A stretch of 64,000 nucleotides of DNA, from contig NZ_JAJVKW010000012.1 of the NCBI RefSeq assembly GCF_024198255.1, positions 124,001 through 188,000 on the forward strand, given 5' to 3'. Origin of the DNA: Myxococcus guangdongensis (GTDB lineage: Bacteria; Myxococcota; Myxococcia; Myxococcales; Myxococcaceae). Position numbers and translations under genes: made by a program. Under the pieces are notes generated by a model. The model did not search any database and was not told the origin of the DNA. It was given only the letters and a program-made list of their open reading frames with translations. Of the stretch, positions 59,076-64,000 are shown piece by piece (positions within the stretch are counted from its first letter, which is position 1; every line of letters begins with the position of its first letter).

Positions 59076-60890
59076 ATGAACGATCCGCTCTCGCCCCAGT
59101 CGAACGACTCCCAGAAGCGGCTGCTGGTCGCCCTGCTGCTCTCCTTCGCGGTCACCGCCGGATGGATGTTCCTGTTCCCGCCCCCGCCGGCCGCCCCTGG
59201 CGCCGATGACGCGGGTGTGGCGGCCGCAGGCACGCAGGACGCAGGCACGCCGCCCGCACAGGCCGCGCAGCCCCCCACGGGTGAAGACACGCCTCCCATG
59301 GGCGGCATCAACCTGCCGCCTCCGCCCGCGAAGGAGGTCGACTCGCACCGCAAGGAGTCCGTGTACCGGTTCTCCTCCGTGGGCGCGGGCCTGACGTCCG
59401 CGCAGTTGCAGGGCGTGAAGATGCGCGAGCAGCACTCGCTGACCCTGGCCCAGGGCTACCAGCAGCTGCTCGGCAAGGAGGTGCCCCCCGCGCCGCAGAT
59501 GAACCTGGCGCAGCCGGTGCCCAACCAGCCGCTGCCCCTGTCCGTCACCATCGAGGGCCAGAGCCCGCTGGGCGCCGGTGTCCCCTACGCCGTCGACGAG
59601 AAGACGGGCGGCGACGTGGAGACGCTCACCTTCACCGGCCGCCAGGGCCCGTGGGAGGTGGTGAAGGTGCTGACGTGGCCGAAGGAGGGCTTCGAGCTCA
59701 CGTACACCGTGCAGGTGAAGAACACGTCCGGTCAGGCGCAGAACGGCGAGCTGCTGGTGCACTACGGCCGCGCCATCGACCCGAACTTCGAGCACGCGCC
59801 GTCCTTCTTCGGCGGCGTGGGCAACCTGAGCCGCTCCGCGTGCTGGGTGGATGACAAGCTCCACAACATGAACCCGGGCGACGACGCGCTCGACGTGGAG
59901 AAGAGCAAGGGGCAGATCCACTACTTCGGCATCAACCAGCAGTACTTCCTGTCCGCGCTCTATCCGCTGGAGGGCCCGCGCCCCGGCCGCTGCATCCTGG
60001 CCGCCACGCCCACCGCGCGTCAGGTCTCCGTGGCCTTCCCGCTGAGCGCCGCCGCGGGTGAGACGGTGACGCTGAAGCTCGGCGGCTACCTGGGCCCCAA
60101 GGACCCGGACCTGATGGCCGTGGTGCCCGGGCCGGAGCTGCGCAAGGTGGTGGGCCTGGGTGACGCGGCCTTCCACCCGAAGCTCGAGGACACCGTCGAC
60201 TTCGGCATCTGGGCCGTCATCTGCAAGATTCTGCTCGGCATCATGAAGTTCTTCCATGGCATCACCGGCAACTGGGGCGTGGCCATCATCCTGCTCACCG
60301 TCGTGGTGAAGCTGGTGCTGCTGCCGCTCACCTACCGCTCCATGGTCAGCATGGAAGAGGTGAAGAAGCTCCAGCCGCGCATGGACGAGATTCGCAAGAA
60401 GTTCGCGGACAACCGCGAGCAGCAGAACCTCGAAATCATGAAGCTGTACCAGGAGGCGAAGGTGAACCCGCTCGGCGGCTGCCTCCCGCTGGTCATCCAG
60501 ATGCCGGTGTGGATCGCGCTCTTCACGGCGCTGCGCAACAGCTTCGACCTGTATGGCGAGCCCTTCTTCGGCCCCATCTGGAGGGACCTGACCTACAAGG
60601 ACCCCACGTACCTGCTGCCCCTGGCGCTGGGCGTGTCGATGATCATCACGCAGAAGATGCAGCCGCAGATGATGGATGCGACCCAGGCGAAGATCATGAC
60701 CTGGTTCGTGCCCGGCATCTTCACGCTGACGCTGCTGCAGTACCCGGCCGGTCTGTCGCTCTACATCTTCACCAACAACATCTTCTCCATCGCCCAGCAG
60801 TACGGGTTGAGGAAGTGGTTGGACCGCAACAAGCCGAAGGCCGGGGGTGGTACGCCGGTGGTCGCGACAGCGGGAGGAAAGCGCAAGTGA
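59076..60890 (+). CDS. yidC: membrane protein insertase YidC
   Basis: About 604 residues. The first transmembrane helix is near the N-terminus (LLVALLLSFAVTAGWMFLF), followed by a Pro/Ala-rich linker, the periplasmic beta-supersandwich domain (about 95-370) and the five-helix insertase core: NWGVAIILLTVVVKLVLLPL, the cytoplasmic hairpin with KLQPRMDEIRKKF, VNPLGGCLPLVIQMPVWIAL, LLPLALGVSMIITQKMQP and FTLTLLQYPAGLSLYIF. It inserts proteins into the inner membrane, with or without SecYEG. GGGGAGGG precedes the ATG at 59076. Its stop overlaps the GTG of the next gene. Confidence 0.96.
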   Translation: MNDPLSPQSNDSQKRLLVALLLSFAVTAGWMFLFPPPPAAPGADDAGVAAAGTQDAGTPPAQAAQPPTGEDTPPMGGINLPPPPAKEVDSHRKESVYRFSSVGAGLTSAQLQGVKMREQHSLTLAQGYQQLLGKEVPPAPQMNLAQPVPNQPLPLSVTIEGQSPLGAGVPYAVDEKTGGDVETLTFTGRQGPWEVVKVLTWPKEGFELTYTVQVKNTSGQAQNGELLVHYGRAIDPNFEHAPSFFGGVGNLSRSACWVDDKLHNMNPGDDALDVEKSKGQIHYFGINQQYFLSALYPLEGPRPGRCILAATPTARQVSVAFPLSAAAGETVTLKLGGYLGPKDPDLMAVVPGPELRKVVGLGDAAFHPKLEDTVDFGIWAVICKILLGIMKFFHGITGNWGVAIILLTVVVKLVLLPLTYRSMVSMEEVKKLQPRMDEIRKKFADNREQQNLEIMKLYQEAKVNPLGGCLPLVIQMPVWIALFTALRNSFDLYGEPFFGPIWRDLTYKDPTYLLPLALGVSMIITQKMQPQMMDATQAKIMTWFVPGIFTLTLLQYPAGLSLYIFTNNIFSIAQQYGLRKWLDRNKPKAGGGTPVVATAGGKRK

Positions 60891-61663
60891 GCGAGCAGCC
60901 GGTTTCCCAGCAGGCTCCCGTCGCCGGGGGCGCGGATTTGCGCCCCCGCGTGGAGAAGCTCCTCGGTGACATCCTGGGCCTGATGGGCTTCCCGGCCCGC
61001 CTGGACATGCAGGACGCGGCGGACGGCAGCCTGTCCGTCGCGCTGCACTTCGAAGCGGGGCCTCCGCCCGGCGTCGAGCAGGGCCGTCGCAGCCAGGTCC
61101 TGGATTCGCTCCAGTTCCTGCTCAACAAGATGCTGCACCGCCCGGGCGTCGACCGGCGCTGGGTGGTGCTGGGCTGTGGCGCGCACCCGGAGCCCCGTCA
61201 GCGTCGCGAGCCGCAGCAGCCGCAGGCCGCCGCGGAGAAGGTCCCCGCGCAGGCCGCGGCTCCGGCGCCCAAGGCGCAGGCGGCGCAGCCTCCCCCTCCC
61301 GCGAAGCAGCAGGCGCAGCGTGGGGCGGCTTCTCAGGCTCCCGCGCAGCGTGGGGCGGCCTCCAAGGCGCAGGCGGATGGGGACGAGCGGACGCTGGCGG
61401 TGGAGGAGGATGCCGCGTTGCGAGAGGCGGTCCGCAAGCTCGCGGAGAAGTCCGCCAGCCTGGGGCGTTTCTACGCGCTCGCCGCGATGAAGCAGGAGGA
61501 CCGCGCGCGGGTGCTGAAGGCGGTAGAAGGAGTGGTGGGGTTGAAGGTCGCGGCCGAGGGTGAGGGCCGCAACCGCCGAGTGGTGTTCACGCCGGAGAAG
61601 CCCGCGCCGCTGCCCAAGCGGAGCCTGCTGCCGGACGATGACGAGGACGACTTCGACGAGTGA
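60887..61663 (+). CDS. jag: Jag/KhpB-like RNA-binding protein
   Basis: About 258 residues from the GTG at 60887, which overlaps the yidC stop (GTGA). The N-terminal domain (about 20-100: LLGDILGLMGFPARLDMQD, LDSLQFLLNKMLHRPG) fits the KH domain of Jag. An Ala/Gln/Pro-rich linker (105-165) and a C-terminal R3H-like domain follow (AVRKLAEKSASLGRFYALAA, EDRARVL, RRVVFTP). The R3H signature RxxxH is not intact: the histidine position is occupied by another residue. The assignment rests on position after yidC and on domain order. It should bind RNA; its role is probably post-transcriptional control. Confidence 0.7.
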   Translation: MSEQPVSQQAPVAGGADLRPRVEKLLGDILGLMGFPARLDMQDAADGSLSVALHFEAGPPPGVEQGRRSQVLDSLQFLLNKMLHRPGVDRRWVVLGCGAHPEPRQRREPQQPQAAAEKVPAQAAAPAPKAQAAQPPPPAKQQAQRGAASQAPAQRGAASKAQADGDERTLAVEEDAALREAVRKLAEKSASLGRFYALAAMKQEDRARVLKAVEGVVGLKVAAEGEGRNRRVVFTPEKPAPLPKRSLLPDDDEDDFDE

Positions 61664-61671
61664 GGGCGTGC

Positions 61672-61899
61672 ATGGGCAAGGCGAAGGGTCTCAAGGACAA
61701 GCTGTACGGCGCGGCGGTGCTGAAGATGAGCTTCCGCCTGCGCGGCGATGAGGAGTCCCCCGCCTTCCGCTTTGTCTACCCGGGCGTGCTGCGGGACTTG
61801 GACATCGAGGACGCGGCCGTGGAGAAGTACATCGAGGAGAACCGCGAGGCCGTCGAGAAGGCCGCCCGTGGCTCCACGCCCCCGATGGGGCCTCGGTAG
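61672..61899 (+). CDS. small hypothetical protein between jag and mnmE
   Basis: A 75-residue basic-then-acidic soluble protein (MGKAKGLKDKLYGAAVLKM ...), with no membrane segment, ending in a charged helix (VEKYIEENREAVEKAARG). GAGGG lies 5 nt before the ATG and the gap to jag is 8 nt, so it is in the same operon. I recognise no family. It is not part of the standard order in other bacteria, so it could be lineage-specific. Confidence 0.6.
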   Translation: MGKAKGLKDKLYGAAVLKMSFRLRGDEESPAFRFVYPGVLRDLDIEDAAVEKYIEENREAVEKAARGSTPPMGPR

Positions 61900-61969
61900 G
61901 CCTGGCTCGAGCGCTTCCGGGGATGCGTGTCCCCGGCAGCGTGCCGAACGGCCGCCGTCTTCCGCTGAC

Positions 61970-63484
61970 ATGACGTCCGTCTCCCCCACCATCGTCGCCC
62001 TCGCCACCGCGCCCACCGCGGGGGCCGTGGGCATCCTCCGGTTGTCGGGTCCCGCCGCGTTGGAGGTGGGGCGTCGGCTGGCGCCGGGCATCCCCGCGGA
62101 GCCGACGCCGCGTCACGCGTACCTCGCGGCCTTCGTGGATGCGCAAGGGCGGCCGCTGGATGAAGGGCTCTTCCTGTACTTCCGCGCGCCGGCCTCGTTC
62201 ACGGGCGAGGACGTGGTGGAGCTGCAGGCGCATGGGAGCCCGCGTCTGTTGCAGCTCTTGCTGGCGCGTGCGCTGGAGGACGGGCTCGCGCGGCTGGCGA
62301 CGCCGGGGGAGTTCACCCGGCGGGCGTTCCTGAACGGGCGCATCGACCTGACGCGCGCGGAGGCGGTGGCGGACCTGGTGGCCGCGGACTCGGAGTCCGC
62401 CGTGCGCGCCGCCGCGGCCGGGCTGTCGGGGGCGCTGAGTGAGCGGGTGCGCGCGTTGGAGGAGCCGCTGCGCGCGCTGCACGCGGACCTGGAGGGCGTG
62501 CTCAACTTTCCGGATGAGGCCGAGGGCGCGGACGAGGACGCGGAGGCGCGAGTCCAGGCGCTGCGTGCACAGGCGGAGTCGCTGCTCGCGGAGGCGGGAC
62601 ACGGTCGACTGGTGCGGCGAGGCGCGCGCGTGGCGCTGTTCGGGCCGGTCAACGCGGGCAAGTCCACGCTGTTCAACCGGCTGGTGGGTGAGGCGCGCGC
62701 GCTCGTGGACGACGAGCCCGGAACGACGCGCGATGCGCTGGAGGCCCGTGTCGAGTGGAGCGGCCTGGGCGTGACGTTGTTCGACACGGCGGGCCTGCGC
62801 GAGACGCCGGGCCGCGTGGAGGCGCTGGGCATCGCGCGCACGCGGGAGCTGCTCTCGGGCGTGGACCTGGCGGTGCTCGTGCTGCCGCCGGGGACGTCCG
62901 AGGTGGACGCGGAGCGCTGGCTCGCGGAGGCGGGTGCCACGCCCGTGCTGCGCATCGATGGCAAGTGCGATGTCGAGGCGCGGTCCTCGGAGATGGCCGA
63001 GGTGCGCGGCGTGGATGCGCGCTCGGGAGTTTCGAAGATGACGCCTCCGCACCCGGGTGTCAGCGCCATCCCGGCCTCTGTGGACACCGTGCCGTCCGAG
63101 TCGTTGTCGACTCCGCGAGCTCCCTCCATGAGCTCATCGGCCTCCCCGTTCGAAGCGGACACGCCCCCAGGCACCCCACCCCGCCTCCGCGTCAGCGGAC
63201 TCACGGGCGAGGGCGTGGACACCCTGCGTGAGGCACTGCTCTCACGCCTGTGGGGCGGCGGGACTCCCTCGGCGGTCGCCCTGGTGTCCGAGCGTCACGC
63301 CGATGCCCTGCGTCGCGCCTCCGAGGCGTTGTCCCGCGCGGAATCCGCGTCGCGACTGTCCACCCTGGAGGTCGTCTCCGGCGAGGTGGCCCTGTCCCTG
63401 GAAGCCCTCGGCGAAGTGTCCGGAACCTCCGCTTCCGAGGCGCTCATCGACGCAATCTTCCAGCGGTTCTGCATCGGAAAGTGA
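61970..63484 (+). CDS. mnmE: tRNA modification GTPase MnmE
   Basis: A 504-residue homologue of MnmE (TrmE), which with MnmG makes cmnm5 at U34 of certain tRNAs. Present are the N-terminal folate-binding domain (TIVALATAPTAGAVGILRLS, FTGEDVVELQAHGS, LTRAEAVADLV), the P-loop GPVNAGKST, EPGTTRD, DTAGLRET and the C-terminal FCIGK. The NKxD box is degenerate (RIDGKCD). Between it and the next GTPase motif (SGLTGEG) lies a Ser/Pro-rich insertion of about 70 residues (about 333-405), absent from typical 454-residue MnmE. It starts 70 nt after the small upstream gene. Confidence 0.94.
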   Translation: MTSVSPTIVALATAPTAGAVGILRLSGPAALEVGRRLAPGIPAEPTPRHAYLAAFVDAQGRPLDEGLFLYFRAPASFTGEDVVELQAHGSPRLLQLLLARALEDGLARLATPGEFTRRAFLNGRIDLTRAEAVADLVAADSESAVRAAAAGLSGALSERVRALEEPLRALHADLEGVLNFPDEAEGADEDAEARVQALRAQAESLLAEAGHGRLVRRGARVALFGPVNAGKSTLFNRLVGEARALVDDEPGTTRDALEARVEWSGLGVTLFDTAGLRETPGRVEALGIARTRELLSGVDLAVLVLPPGTSEVDAERWLAEAGATPVLRIDGKCDVEARSSEMAEVRGVDARSGVSKMTPPHPGVSAIPASVDTVPSESLSTPRAPSMSSSASPFEADTPPGTPPRLRVSGLTGEGVDTLREALLSRLWGGGTPSAVALVSERHADALRRASEALSRAESASRLSTLEVVSGEVALSLEALGEVSGTSASEALIDAIFQRFCIGK

Positions 63485-63523
63485 CGCGCCGCCGCACGGC
63501 CCAGGCCGTGTCAGACCCCTCCC

Positions 63524-63529
63524 TAGAAT
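63524..63529 (+). promoter_or_regulatory. putative -10 element (TAGAAT) for the Uma2-type gene
   Basis: TAGAAT followed by a C-rich CCGCCCTC, 34 nt upstream of the GTG at 63563. No -35 match at 17 nt. Confidence 0.35.
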
Positions 63530-63562
63530 GCCGCCCTCAACCGCCGCACTTTCGGAGGCGCT

Positions 63563-64000
63563 GTGACGGAAGGCATCATCCACCTGGCGAACCACTCCAT
63601 GCTCCAGGCCCTGCCCGCGGGCTGGGTCGGAGAGATACTGGACGAGGAGCTCGTGGCTTCTCCCAGGCTGACGCCCGCTCAAACCCGCGCCGCCTTCATG
63701 CTGGGCGTGGAGCTGGGTGAGCAACTCGACCGGCGCCGCGGTGGCAGCGGACGCTGGTGCTTCCTTCGCGCCCCCGAGCTGCGCCTGGGCCACGACGTGC
63801 TCGTGCCCGATGTGGCGGGGTGGCGCCGCGACCGGGTGTCCTCACCCCTCGACCCGGACGTGCCCTTCCTCACGCTGGCGCCCGACTGGGTCTGCGAGGT
63901 GCTCGCCCCGTCCACCGTCGCCCTGGACCGCACGCGCAAGCTGCCCCTCTACGCGCGCCAGGGCGTCTCCCACGTCTGGCTGGTGGACCCGGCCGCGCGC
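63563..64000 (+). CDS. Uma2/DUF820-family endonuclease-like protein (cut by window edge)
   Basis: At least 146 residues from the GTG at 63563, open to the end of the window. GGAGG lies 5 nt upstream. The Uma2 (DUF820) restriction-endonuclease-like fold is seen in LVPDVAGWRRDRV (PD), WVCEVLAPSTVALDRTRKL (the E-x-L-SPST region, with Ala for Ser) and LYARQGVSHVWLVDP. The catalytic PD...ExL arrangement looks intact. The family is widespread and largely uncharacterised; its use in this organism is unknown. Confidence 0.83.
   Translation, partial: MTEGIIHLANHSMLQALPAGWVGEILDEELVASPRLTPAQTRAAFMLGVELGEQLDRRRGGSGRWCFLRAPELRLGHDVLVPDVAGWRRDRVSSPLDPDVPFLTLAPDWVCEVLAPSTVALDRTRKLPLYARQGVSHVWLVDPAAR

Overview
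The window looks like chromosome from a myxobacterium of the Myxococcaceae (Myxococcus/Corallococcus-like). It is very G+C-rich. It carries Pkn-type Ser/Thr kinases with PEGA tails, many lipoproteins, an M36 metalloprotease, a lipoprotein nuclease toxin with an MXAN_0049-type immunity protein, and a dnaA / rpmH-rnpA-yidD-yidC-jag-mnmE block at the right end. The genus is inferred from gene families, not from a marker gene. I saw no rRNA, tRNA, CRISPR array or insertion sequence.

Left part (1-9 kb). The tail of pdxJ is followed by six tightly packed minus-strand genes (469-6433). In transcription order they encode a class III aminotransferase, a zinc dehydrogenase, a thymidylate-kinase-like P-loop kinase, a PfkB kinase, an RmlD-like reductase and an APH-fold phosphotransferase. 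A perfect 9+9 bp inverted repeat lies just upstream of the first start. This looks like an uncharacterised, regulated pathway for an amino- and phospho-modified sugar or polyol. A HAD phosphatase is transcribed divergently, and a class II fructose-bisphosphate aldolase follows.

9-33 kb. This stretch is mixed: a NYN-LOTUS RNA-processing candidate, a decayed small-gene patch with atypical base composition (10.5-11.2 kb), a secreted fungalysin protease, a PilZ protein, an RNase II/R-family exoribonuclease, a Ser/Thr kinase that may be leaderless, an adhesin-like GIN-domain protein, a TPR protein, a two-gene membrane/SRPBCC pair and a large cysteine-rich lipoprotein.

33.5-36 kb. A gene-free stretch holds a cluster of near-consensus DnaA boxes and an A+T-richer patch. 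It is a better oriC candidate than the dnaA-rpmH intergenic region. The next gene is a Ser/Thr kinase whose conserved reading frame has no ATG, GTG or TTG at its expected start but has a well-placed ATC.

36-56 kb. Housekeeping and envelope genes: gshB, an esterase lipoprotein, a tRNA methyltransferase-like protein, the toxin/immunity pair (40.05-41.99 kb), DoxX, a TPR-CapA phosphatase, an MFS exporter, an alpha/beta hydrolase, a PhoD-like phosphatase, a coupled pair of M16 peptidases (one without its zinc motif), and HEAT and DUF2267 proteins.

56-64 kb. dnaA runs leftward. rpmH, rnpA, yidD, yidC, jag, a small unknown gene and mnmE run rightward with overlapping junctions. The window ends inside a Uma2-family gene. 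Many 3' ends carry G+C-rich hairpins without U tracts.
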